This document shows positions 6,716 through 13,055 of a DNA stretch of 13,607 nucleotides, in pieces. The position numbers and the translations under genes were made by a program. The notes below the pieces were generated by a model. The model ran no database searches and was not told where the DNA came from. It worked only from the letters and a program-made list of their open reading frames with translations. Within the stretch, counting starts at the first letter, position 1. Every line of letters starts with the position of its first letter. The stretch is from Bacteriovoracaceae bacterium (GTDB lineage Bacteria; Bdellovibrionota; Bacteriovoracia; Bacteriovoracales; Bacteriovoracaceae), in assembly GCA_023146355.1 (NCBI GenBank), contig JAGLCH010000258.1:1-13607 (forward strand). The letters run 5' to 3'.

Positions 6716-7819
6716 TTAGTAATTCTTACCCAGCTGATATCTTTTCATGTGCCCCAAATAACCCATCGTTTCGGCCTGAGCATCAATTGCGCAGCGGTAA
6801 GATCCGGTAGCAATTTTTTTCACAAATTTACCAATCTCAACAATAGACTCTCTGTGCCCAACATCTGGGACACTTTCAAAGTAAGAAGGAGTAAGCTTTT
6901 TAATATACTTGTAGGGTACTTTTGCCAAAAGCTTATAACTGCTAAGTTCTATTGAGGGCCCGGCACCAGCACTGATTCCAACATCTGCTCCGCTACCAAT
7001 ACTGTCACACCCTGTAAAAAAAGTGGTAATTCCATCTACAAAATTAAGAGCATGTTTAGGTGGTTCAAGATTTCTCTTTTTATATTCTCTCCCTAGGCGA
7101 GTTGATAGTAACCGAATTGTTTGACCAATAGATGGATAGCTTGATGAATCCTCCATCATGAAATTTTGCTCCTCACTCGAATCATTCATGGTATCAGTCG
7201 CAAGATCGTAAACCTGGTCTGTAACAAGTTCTGGCGAAATTTTACTTAAGACTGTAATAAAGTGGCCCATACGAGTATTGGGAATATTGTTTTCCACAAC
7301 AAAGCTCATTAACTGAGATATTTGTTCTTTTAATCTTATTTTATCTTCATCTGTTGCATTGGCCCGATAGCTTGAGAGGAAATTGAGCATCTTATGAACA
7401 TCAGCTCCAAAGCTATAGCTGACAGATGCCCCAAAAATAAATTGGCCTCCAATAGAAATACTTAGAAAGCCACCGGAATAGGAATCTGTATCAGAGCACC
7501 CAAGTGTCTGTCCTGACTCCACTTTTAGTCCGACTCCTGCGCTGGATGAAATACTTTGTCCCCCTATACAGTAGGCCGCTAAGTATTTGTTGTCTTTTTT
7601 GCCTAATGCAGCGAATGCTATTTGTTGATCAGCACCCACAATGGCACTAGCAAAGAATCCACCTTGGATATATTTTCCATTTGAAAAGCTAGAGGTTTCG
7701 CGTAATTTCTTTACTCCATCAATCAGCTCATGAAAGTCTAATGCCTGCGCTCCCAGTGGGCCCAGTAATATTGATACAATAAAAAGAGATACTGCGAATG
7801 TCTTTTTTAGCAAATTCAT
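6716..7819 (-). CDS. Exported protein of unknown family
   Basis: The 367-residue product starts with a clear Sec signal peptide: basic MNLLKK, a hydrophobic core to about residue 20, then GAQA with an A-x-A cleavage site after residue 26. No lipobox cysteine is present, so it should be periplasmic or secreted rather than a lipoprotein. The mature part has four cysteines (84, 108, 271, 343), enough for two disulfides. Glycine/serine-rich beta-like stretches lie at about 86-138 and 274-292, separated by a charged, helical middle (about 140-260). GAGGAG four to five bases before the ATG supports the start. It stands alone: cysE is 106 bp downstream behind its own likely promoter, and the gene is divergent from the DUF5522 gene. 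I recognise no domain and offer no function. Confidence 0.85.
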   Translation of the reverse strand: MNLLKKTFAVSLFIVSILLGPLGAQALDFHELIDGVKKLRETSSFSNGKYIQGGFFASAIVGADQQIAFAALGKKDNKYLAAYCIGGQSISSSAGVGLKVESGQTLGCSDTDSYSGGFLSISIGGQFIFGASVSYSFGADVHKMLNFLSSYRANATDEDKIRLKEQISQLMSFVVENNIPNTRMGHFITVLSKISPELVTDQVYDLATDTMNDSSEEQNFMMEDSSSYPSIGQTIRLLSTRLGREYKKRNLEPPKHALNFVDGITTFFTGCDSIGSGADVGISAGAGPSIELSSYKLLAKVPYKYIKKLTPSYFESVPDVGHRESIVEIGKFVKKIATGSYRCAIDAQAETMGYLGHMKRYQLGKNY

Positions 7820-7845
7820 ATAACTCCTCTACAGTTGTCCAAAAG

Positions 7846-7858
7846 TTAGACAGTCTAA
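7846..7858. repeat. Perfect 13-bp palindrome upstream of the exported-protein gene
   Basis: TTAGAC and GTCTAA flank a single A. It sits 27-39 bases before the ATG at 7819, where a repressor site or leader hairpin would act on the minus-strand gene. Confidence 0.45.
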
Positions 7859-7914
7859 TTATTTGAAAATTTGTATTTCAGTCCTTTTCCCTTTAAAAGT
7901 GCAATTGTCGTGCC

Positions 7915-7931
7915 ACTCATATTCTATGAGT
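7915..7931. repeat. Perfect 17-bp inverted repeat in the divergent intergenic region
   Basis: ACTCATA and TATGAGT flank TTC. It lies about 95 bases from the minus-strand start and 85 from the plus-strand start, so it could serve either gene. It resembles a dimeric regulator site; no known consensus is matched with confidence. Confidence 0.45.
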
Positions 7932-7939
7932 TAGGTTTT

Positions 7940-7984
7940 ATCAATTGAGTGATCTAAGCAATTGATTAGTCGTAGAGAATCAAT
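7940..7984. repeat. Three alternating ATCAAT/ATTGAT elements
   Basis: ATCAATTG (7940-7947), CAATTGATT (7959-7967) and AATCAAT (7978-7984) alternate in direction. The middle element can pair with either neighbour: 8 bp with the left one and 7 bp with the right one. They end 33 bases before the DUF5522 ATG. They could be stacked operator half-sites or, if transcribed, two mutually exclusive hairpins. The half-site resembles the FNR half TTGAT, but the spacing is not that of an FNR box. Confidence 0.45.
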
Positions 7985-8016
7985 CTGCGAGAATGAAGAA
8001 ATACAAAGGAAGTTTT

Positions 8017-8469
8017 ATGAATGAATCTCATTATTTAAACCCAGAAGGTAAAAGAATTGCCACCGCAGAATATCATCGAAATCGAGGAACTTGTTGTAAG
8101 TCCAGTTGTCTACACTGTCCCTACGGTGAGACTCTAAGACGAGATGGACTTAAGTTTAAACCTCTTGATGGACCGACATTTAATCAGGCCAAGGATCTTC
8201 TTTCACTTGGTGAAGAAGAGATATTTGATGTTGCCAAGATGCTACTTGCAGAGGGCTACGGAAAGAAATCAAGTTTCCCAATATTATCAGAGCTGAATCG
8301 AAATCAGTTTAGATTGGTGGAGCTAAACGGACATGAGTGTGGAGTTATTCACCTCTGTGGAGACGAGGTTAGTAATCTTTTACTTCACCCTCGCTTTAGA
8401 GACCAAGGACTTAATCGTGAAATCGTTGATGGACATTACAAACGTGTGTCACCAAATAAGCAAAGCTAG
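8017..8469 (+). CDS. DUF5522 cysteine-motif protein with unknown C-terminal extension
   Basis: The 150-residue protein begins with a DUF5522-like segment: a YHRNRGTCCKSSCLHCPYG core (residues 19-37) holding C26, C27, C31 and C34, similar to the CC-x3-C-x2-CPY signature of that small family. These cysteines suggest zinc or iron-sulfur binding, which is not proven. Residues 60-150 form a mixed helical domain with C108 and C114 that I do not recognise; most DUF5522 proteins are much shorter. ATG 8017 is preferred over ATG 7993 because AGGA at 8007-8010 is six bases upstream and homology begins there. The 3' end overlaps the likely selO start by 41 bases in another frame, so the two genes are transcribed together and possibly coupled. 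Confidence 0.78.
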   Translation: MNESHYLNPEGKRIATAEYHRNRGTCCKSSCLHCPYGETLRRDGLKFKPLDGPTFNQAKDLLSLGEEEIFDVAKMLLAEGYGKKSSFPILSELNRNQFRLVELNGHECGVIHLCGDEVSNLLLHPRFRDQGLNREIVDGHYKRVSPNKQS

Positions 8470-10000
8470 TTTTAAAAATAGTTTTGTAAATAAGTTTCCT
8501 GGTGATTTAAGTGGAGAAAAATCCACTCGCTCAACTCCTAAAGTACTCTATAGCACTGTTGACCCCTCGCCTGTGAAGAGGCCCAAGTTATTGGCATGGT
8601 CTGAATCCTTAGGTAAGGAGTTGGGTTTATCCCCCAGTCATGACCAAGTAGACGTTGCTCTTTTAGCAGGTTCTTTGGTTGTGGAATCTATGATCCCCTA
8701 TGCGGCCTGTTATGGTGGCCATCAGTTTGGTCACTGGTCTGGTCAACTTGGAGATGGGCGTGCCATTACTCTGGGTGAATTGCATTGTGAACATTCTCAT
8801 TTTGAAATTCAACTCAAAGGTGCGGGGCCAACTCCATATTCTCGAAGAGCAGATGGCAGGGCAGTCTTAAGATCCTCTGTTCGTGAGTATTTGATGAGCG
8901 AGGCAATGCACTATTTAGGAGTTCCTACCACAAGAGCACTCTCACTTGTTTCTAGCGGAGAGTCAGTAACTCGAGATATGTTTTATACTGGTGACTTAAA
9001 GGATGAGCCGGGTGCTATTGTTGCACGTGTTGCTCCGTCGTTCCTTCGCTTTGGAAGCTTCGAAATTTTAGCTGCTCGTGAGGAGTATGAAAATTTAGTT
9101 GAACTAGTAGAATGGACCATTGATAATTTCTACCCTGAAATAATAGGTGAGGGAGAAGAGAGAATATTAAACTGGTTTAAAGAGGTGTGTGAGCGTACAG
9201 CAGATATGATTATTCACTGGCTCCGCGTAGGGTTTGTTCATGGTGTGATGAATTCAGATAATATGTCGATTTTAGGTCTGACTATTGATTACGGCCCATT
9301 TTCGATGCTGGACGACTACAATCCAATGTTTACCCCTAATACAACTGATCTTCCCGGAAGGCGTTATGCCTTTTCAAAGCAGGCATCTATTGGGCAGTGG
9401 AACCTGGAGCGATTGGCAGAATCTCTTGCTCCGCTTTTTGATAATAATATAAAGCTCGAGGCCATCCTAGTAGGGTATCAGTCTTATTTCTCAGAAAATT
9501 TTTACAGTATGATGGGGAAAAAGTTAGGCCTTGATGAAGTCAAAAGTGATGACGATCACCAACTCATTTCCCAAACGGATCAATTACTTAGAAAACTTAA
9601 TTTTGATATGACATTATTTTTCAACCTACTAAGTGATGTCGAATCAGCGAGTGACCCTGTTTCCTATTTTGAACCCGCTCTTTATCGAGAGCTCAATACC
9701 GAGGAAAAGAAAATATTAACCGACTATATCGATTTATATTTAGATCGAATATCGAAAAACTCTTTTAGTCGGAGGGCCTCAATTGAGATAATGAAAAAAA
9801 TAAATCCTACCTTTATTCTTCGAAATCATCTTCTGTTCAATGCTATTGAAGCACTTGCTAGGGGAGACAATGGTCCTTTTGAAGAACTAAGAGAGGAGAT
9901 AGTTAATCCATACGCTAAAAAATCTGGAGCGCTGGTGAAGCGCCGACCTAATTGGGCAAAAAATACGCCTGGTTGTTCGACTCTTTCGTGTAGTTCCTGA
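8429..10000 (+). CDS. selO: SelO/YdiU pseudokinase-fold protein AMPylase
   Basis: SelO transfers AMP from ATP to Ser/Thr/Tyr residues of redox proteins, using an inverted ATP pose in a kinase-like fold. Family hallmarks are all present: YGGHQFGHWSGQLGDGRA (residues 95-112), IQLKGAGPTPYSR (with K130), ADGRAVLRSSVREYL, the metal-site HGVMNSDNMS segment (271-280) and DYGPF (287-291). The C-terminus ends CSS, with cysteine at the third-last position that is selenocysteine in animal SelO, as in E. coli YdiU; C516 lies five residues earlier. The start is uncertain. ATG 8429 gives 523 residues against about 480 in E. coli and has no strong ribosome site, so reinitiation from the overlapping DUF5522 gene is likely. 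The frame is open back to 8333. Confidence 0.94.
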   Translation: MDITNVCHQISKASFKNSFVNKFPGDLSGEKSTRSTPKVLYSTVDPSPVKRPKLLAWSESLGKELGLSPSHDQVDVALLAGSLVVESMIPYAACYGGHQFGHWSGQLGDGRAITLGELHCEHSHFEIQLKGAGPTPYSRRADGRAVLRSSVREYLMSEAMHYLGVPTTRALSLVSSGESVTRDMFYTGDLKDEPGAIVARVAPSFLRFGSFEILAAREEYENLVELVEWTIDNFYPEIIGEGEERILNWFKEVCERTADMIIHWLRVGFVHGVMNSDNMSILGLTIDYGPFSMLDDYNPMFTPNTTDLPGRRYAFSKQASIGQWNLERLAESLAPLFDNNIKLEAILVGYQSYFSENFYSMMGKKLGLDEVKSDDDHQLISQTDQLLRKLNFDMTLFFNLLSDVESASDPVSYFEPALYRELNTEEKKILTDYIDLYLDRISKNSFSRRASIEIMKKINPTFILRNHLLFNAIEALARGDNGPFEELREEIVNPYAKKSGALVKRRPNWAKNTPGCSTLSCSS

Positions 10001-10002
10001 CA

Positions 10003-10019
10003 ATACAACAAGGTTGTAT
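10003..10019. repeat. 7-bp hairpin directly after selO
   Basis: ATACAAC and GTTGTAT form a perfect stem around AAG, two bases past the selO stop. No T tract follows, so it is not a standard intrinsic terminator. Read-through from selO into hcp therefore cannot be excluded. Confidence 0.4.
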
Positions 10020-10108
10020 AAGCAATCTTGACTTTGACTTTAACCATTTTAACCAAAAGCTGTGCTAACTTTTATAGCGAGATGCTTTGTTATATATATA
10101 GACTGATT

Positions 10109-10116
10109 AAGGAGGT
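10109..10116 (+). promoter_or_regulatory. Full-length Shine-Dalgarno site of hcp
   Basis: AAGGAGGT is a complete match to the anti-SD of 16S rRNA, three bases before the hcp ATG. It fixes the start and predicts strong translation initiation. Confidence 0.8.
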
Positions 10117-10119
10117 CTT

Positions 10120-11754
10120 ATGTTTTGTAATCAATGTGAACAAGCTCACCACGGGGTGGGATGTGATAAAATTGCGATTTGCGGTAAGCCGGAGCCAATT
10201 GCTGATCTTTTTGACTTGATTTTGTATCAAACAAAAGGAATTTCATGGCTTAACAATAAGGCCAGAGAAAATGGAAAGAAGGATCAAAAGATTGATCGCT
10301 TCATAATTGAATCTCTTTTTCTGACTGTTACCAACGTAAATTTCGACGAAAAAAGAGTTTTAGCATGGACTAAAACTGCTGATGAATATCTTGGAAAAGC
10401 TGCTGATCTTGCAGGTATCGATCGTACTGCTGGAGATATTCCCCACGCGGCCGCTTTATCTGTTAAAGGGATGAGCGATGCTGAACTTCTAGCTGAATCC
10501 AAAAAATATCCAATCACAGATTTTAATGAGAATGAAGACATCCAATCATTGATGCAACTTCTTACTTATGGCCTTAAAGGACTTGCTGCTTATGCAGAGC
10601 ATGCTGCAGTCCTTGGATCTACTGATGATATGGTCAATGACTACATCTCAAGTTCTTTTTCATCTCTTCTTGAGAAAGATTTAACTGTTGATGAACTTGT
10701 TGGCCTTAATATGAAGTGTGGCGAAGTTAATATTCGCTGTATGGAAATGTTAAATGAAGCACATATTAGTCACTTTGGAACACCAGAACCTACTGAAGTT
10801 TTGGCCGGAGCGAAAAAAGGTCCTGCTATTGTTGTTTCGGGGCATGATCTCTTTATGCTTGAAAAACTACTCGAGCAAACAGATAAGACCGACGTGAATG
10901 TATATACTCACGGTGAAATGCTTCCAGCTCACGGTTACCCAAAACTAAAAGAGCACAAGAGTCTAGCGGGCCACTTCGGAACAGCTTGGCAAAATCAGCA
11001 GAAAGAATTTGATGGACAACCTGCTGCATTTATCTTTAATACAAATTGTATTCAAGAGCCAAAGAAAAGCTATATGGACCGTGTTTACACTACAAGTGTA
11101 GTTGGTTGGCCGGGAAGTACCAATATTGATGACCACGACTACTCTCAGGTTATCGAGAAGGCTAAGGCCCTTGGTGGCTACGATAGTGATCTACCAACAA
11201 CAAAACTTATGACAGGTTTTGGGCATGATGCAATTCTGAATGTGGCAGATAAGATTATTGCAGGAGTAAAGTCTGGGGACATCAAGCACTTCTTCCTTGT
11301 TGGTGGATGTGATGGTGCAAAGCCTGGACGTAACTATTTTACGGATTTTGTAGAGCAGTCTCCTAAAGATACTGTAACTATGACGCTTGCTTGTGGAAAG
11401 TTTCGTTTCAATCATCTTCAAGAAGAGATGGGAGATATTGGTGGTATTCCTCGTCTACTAGATGTTGGGCAGTGTAACGATGCATACTCGGCAGTTCGCG
11501 TAGCAACTGCACTTGCAGATGCTTTTGAATGTGGAGTTAATGATCTTCCGCTTTCAATGGTGATCTCATGGTATGAGCAAAAGGCAGTTGTCGTACTTCT
11601 TTCCCTACTTCACTTAGGGATTAAAGGTATCCGTCTAGGGCCAACACTTCCAGCATTTATCACTCCAAATATTTTGGATTTCTTGGTACAAAATTTTGAT
11701 ATCAAGCCAATTGGAAATAGTGCAAAAGCTGATCTAGAAGAAATTCTGGGATAG
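10120..11754 (+). CDS. hcp: Hybrid cluster protein (hydroxylamine/NO reductase), class I
   Basis: Hcp is a cytoplasmic Fe-S enzyme that reduces nitric oxide and, in vitro, hydroxylamine, and also drives protein S-nitrosylation. The 544-residue protein is full length. The N-terminal cysteines C3, C6, C15 and C21 follow the class I spacing for a 4Fe-4S cluster. Every ligand of the 4Fe-2O-2S hybrid cluster is in place: H242, E266, C310, C397, C425, C452, E486 and K488. No hcr oxidoreductase gene is adjacent. A ferredoxin gene lies about 730 bp away and could serve as electron donor, though that is inference. Upstream of the start, TTGACT occurs twice in tandem (10028-10039). HcpR/FNR-type control is known for hcp in other bacteria, but no full palindrome is visible. 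A strong terminator follows, shared with the convergent rubrerythrin gene. Confidence 0.97.
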   Translation: MFCNQCEQAHHGVGCDKIAICGKPEPIADLFDLILYQTKGISWLNNKARENGKKDQKIDRFIIESLFLTVTNVNFDEKRVLAWTKTADEYLGKAADLAGIDRTAGDIPHAAALSVKGMSDAELLAESKKYPITDFNENEDIQSLMQLLTYGLKGLAAYAEHAAVLGSTDDMVNDYISSSFSSLLEKDLTVDELVGLNMKCGEVNIRCMEMLNEAHISHFGTPEPTEVLAGAKKGPAIVVSGHDLFMLEKLLEQTDKTDVNVYTHGEMLPAHGYPKLKEHKSLAGHFGTAWQNQQKEFDGQPAAFIFNTNCIQEPKKSYMDRVYTTSVVGWPGSTNIDDHDYSQVIEKAKALGGYDSDLPTTKLMTGFGHDAILNVADKIIAGVKSGDIKHFFLVGGCDGAKPGRNYFTDFVEQSPKDTVTMTLACGKFRFNHLQEEMGDIGGIPRLLDVGQCNDAYSAVRVATALADAFECGVNDLPLSMVISWYEQKAVVVLLSLLHLGIKGIRLGPTLPAFITPNILDFLVQNFDIKPIGNSAKADLEEILG

Positions 11755-11761
11755 ATAAAGG

Positions 11762-11792
11762 AAGGGGCCAAATTTGATTTTGGCCCCTTTTT
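11762..11792 (+). terminator. Intrinsic terminator after hcp, partly bidirectional
   Basis: An 11-bp stem (AAGGGGCCAAA pairing with TTTGGCCCCTT) has a six-base loop and five T on the plus strand. It lies in the 45-bp gap between the convergent hcp and rubrerythrin stops. On the minus strand the tail is TTCCTTTAT, so it probably also ends rubrerythrin transcripts less efficiently. Confidence 0.9.
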
Positions 11793-11799
11793 ATTTCAA

Positions 11800-12294
11800 C
11801 TAATACTTAACAAATTTTGATGCTGGTGCCATACAAGTTGGACATTTCTCAGGAGGAGTTCCAAATTCGAGGTGTCCGCAAATTGGGCATAGATAAACTT
11901 CTTGCTCAAGATCTTTTCCTGCCTTTACTGATTCGAGCGCAACTTTATAGAGATCGGCGTGAACCTTCTCAACTTCCATTGCCCACTTAAACATTTTTGC
12001 TGCTTTGTGCCCTTCTTTTTCAGCTAGCTCATACATTGGAGGATACATCGACTCGTGCTCATGAGTTTCACCTTCAATTGCTGCCACAAGGTTTGACTCC
12101 GTATCATTTACTCCGTCCATTGCTGCGAGGTGTCCGTGAGCGTGAATTGTTTCGGCCTCAGCAGCGGCCTTGAAAAGTGCTGCCACTTTTGGCATTCCGT
12201 CTTTTTCTGCTTTTTTAGCGAAGGCCAAGTACTTTCTATTTGCCTGACTTTCTCCAGCAAACGCTTCTGCAAGGTTATCATTTGTTGTTGCCAT
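11800..12294 (-). CDS. rbr: Rubrerythrin (diiron peroxidase)
   Basis: Rubrerythrin reduces hydrogen peroxide to water using electrons from ferredoxin, rubredoxin or NAD(P)H systems, and is common in anaerobes and microaerophiles. The 164-residue protein has an N-terminal four-helix ferritin-like domain with probable diiron ligands E15, E48, H51, E76, E79, E109 and H112. A C-terminal rubredoxin-like domain has an iron site C136-x2-C139 and C151-x2-C154. The ATG at 12294 is chosen because AAAGGAG precedes it at good spacing and homology starts at once; the frame extends 84 bases further upstream without a better start. The gene is convergent with hcp and divergent from the ferredoxin gene, about 190 bp from its start. 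Confidence 0.96.
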   Translation of the reverse strand: MATTNDNLAEAFAGESQANRKYLAFAKKAEKDGMPKVAALFKAAAEAETIHAHGHLAAMDGVNDTESNLVAAIEGETHEHESMYPPMYELAEKEGHKAAKMFKWAMEVEKVHADLYKVALESVKAGKDLEQEVYLCPICGHLEFGTPPEKCPTCMAPASKFVKY

Positions 12295-12333
12295 TTTTTC
12301 TCCTTTCGTATTGTTAATAAATATGAACTTTAT

Positions 12334-12362
12334 ATTGAACTTATCGGCATTTTTAGTGTCAA
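12334..12362 (-). promoter_or_regulatory. Probable rubrerythrin promoter
   Basis: On the minus strand a perfect TTGACA (12362-12357) is followed after 17 bases by TTCAAT (12339-12334), four of six matches to the -10 consensus. It would give a leader of roughly 30 bases to the ATG at 12294. I see no clear PerR box. Confidence 0.45.
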
Positions 12363-12425
12363 CTAATATATATATCAATGAAATACCTAATAATTTTTAT
12401 CGATAGTGCCATTAGATATATTAAG

Positions 12426-12453
12426 TTGTCACTTCGCTTTAATGCTTTATGAT
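12426..12453 (+). promoter_or_regulatory. Probable sigma-70-type promoter of the ferredoxin gene
   Basis: TTGTCA (12426-12431) and TATGAT (12448-12453) each match five of six consensus bases, with a 16-bp spacer. The predicted start point near 12460 leaves a leader of about 25 bases holding the AAAGGAG ribosome site. Confidence 0.6.
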
Positions 12454-12484
12454 TAAGTTTAATAGAATTATAAAGGAGATTATT

Positions 12485-12673
12485 ATGAAATTTGTTGTAG
12501 ATCAAGATACATGTATTGGTTGTGGTGCTTGTGAAGGTGCGTGTCCTGAAGTATTCCAAATGCAAGATGATGGGCTTTCAAAGTCTATTGAAGCAGAGAT
12601 CGATGCTGCGCTAAATGACTCTGCCATTGAAGCAGAAGAGGGATGCCCTGTTAGCTGTATCTCCCACGAGTAA
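12485..12673 (+). CDS. Single 4Fe-4S cluster ferredoxin
   Basis: The 62-residue acidic protein is a small ferredoxin, a low-potential cytoplasmic electron carrier. C10, C13 and C16 in CIGCGACEGACP, plus the distant C54 in the GCP motif, are the expected ligands of one 4Fe-4S cluster. C20 and C58 are the two extra cysteines that form a disulfide in related single-cluster ferredoxins of Thermotoga and Desulfovibrio. A second CxxCxxC set is absent, so it is not a two-cluster clostridial ferredoxin. AAAGGAG lies six bases before the ATG. It has its own promoter and a strong terminator, so it is monocistronic. Its position beside rbr and hcp makes it a candidate electron donor for both. Confidence 0.93.
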   Translation: MKFVVDQDTCIGCGACEGACPEVFQMQDDGLSKSIEAEIDAALNDSAIEAEEGCPVSCISHE

Positions 12674-12677
12674 AATG

Positions 12678-12702
12678 ACCTCCTTTTTGGAGGTTTTTTT
12701 TT
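12678..12702 (+). terminator. Intrinsic terminator of the ferredoxin gene
   Basis: ACCTCC and GGAGGT pair around five T and run into nine T in a row. It starts four bases past the ferredoxin stop. Confidence 0.92.
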
Positions 12703-12747
12703 GCCTGCTTTTGTCTTTATGGACTGATGATTGAACGGGCCTTAAAC

Positions 12748-12775
12748 AAAAAAAACGGCGCTAATGGCACCGTTT
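12748..12775 (-). terminator. Intrinsic terminator of the small lysine-rich gene
   Basis: On the minus strand AAACGGTGC pairs with GCGCCGTTT (one G-T wobble) around CATTA. The stem's end and tail form a run of eight T. It lies 27 bases past the stop at 12802, which supports that short frame being a real gene. Confidence 0.85.
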
Positions 12776-12801
12776 CTATTTAAGAAAAAAAGAGCAAACT
12801 G

Positions 12802-12951
12802 TTATGCTGCTTTTTTCTTTTTGTCTTCTTGTGGGTCGAATCCTGCTTGTTTATCCTGGCTTCCCTTTACAAGATTTAAGTGATTCAATCTTTTTTGTTC
12901 TTTCTTGGTAAGCTTCTTTTTTTCAGCTTTACCATGACCCTTCTTACTCAT
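12802..12951 (-). CDS. 49-residue lysine-rich small protein
   Basis: A short frame encodes a very basic, hydrophilic peptide: about a third of residues are lysine. It opens MSKKGHGKAEKKKLTKKEQ, has a central RLNHLNLVKG segment and ends QEDKKKKAA. There is no signal peptide, membrane segment or cysteine. Evidence that it is real: GGAGG stands four bases before the ATG, an intrinsic terminator lies 27 bases past the stop, and the frame fills what would otherwise be an empty 380-bp gap. Composition suggests a nucleic-acid or ribosome-associated role or a disordered tail-like peptide, but nothing in the sequence proves it. It could also be a lineage-specific protein without known homologues. Confidence 0.72.
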   Translation of the reverse strand: MSKKGHGKAEKKKLTKKEQKRLNHLNLVKGSQDKQAGFDPQEDKKKKAA

Positions 12952-13055
12952 AGCTCCTCCTTATACGTTCCGCTTAAAGCGAGCTTGGTTTGAAATAAAG
13001 ATATACCCGCTAAGAACTTAATCGGTTAAATGCACAGATTACTTTAGCTAAAAGC

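Noticed and set aside
8333..8428. Upstream extension of the selO frame
   Set aside because: It lies within the DUF5522 coding sequence, has no homology to SelO N-termini and no start signal; the ATG at 8429 is kept.
10003..10019. Intrinsic terminator after selO
   Set aside because: The stem is perfect but no T tract follows on either strand, so it is listed only as a hairpin.
12971..12981. Short palindrome CGCTT-A-AAGCG before the lysine-rich gene
   Set aside because: Only five base pairs with a one-base centre; too short to separate from chance.
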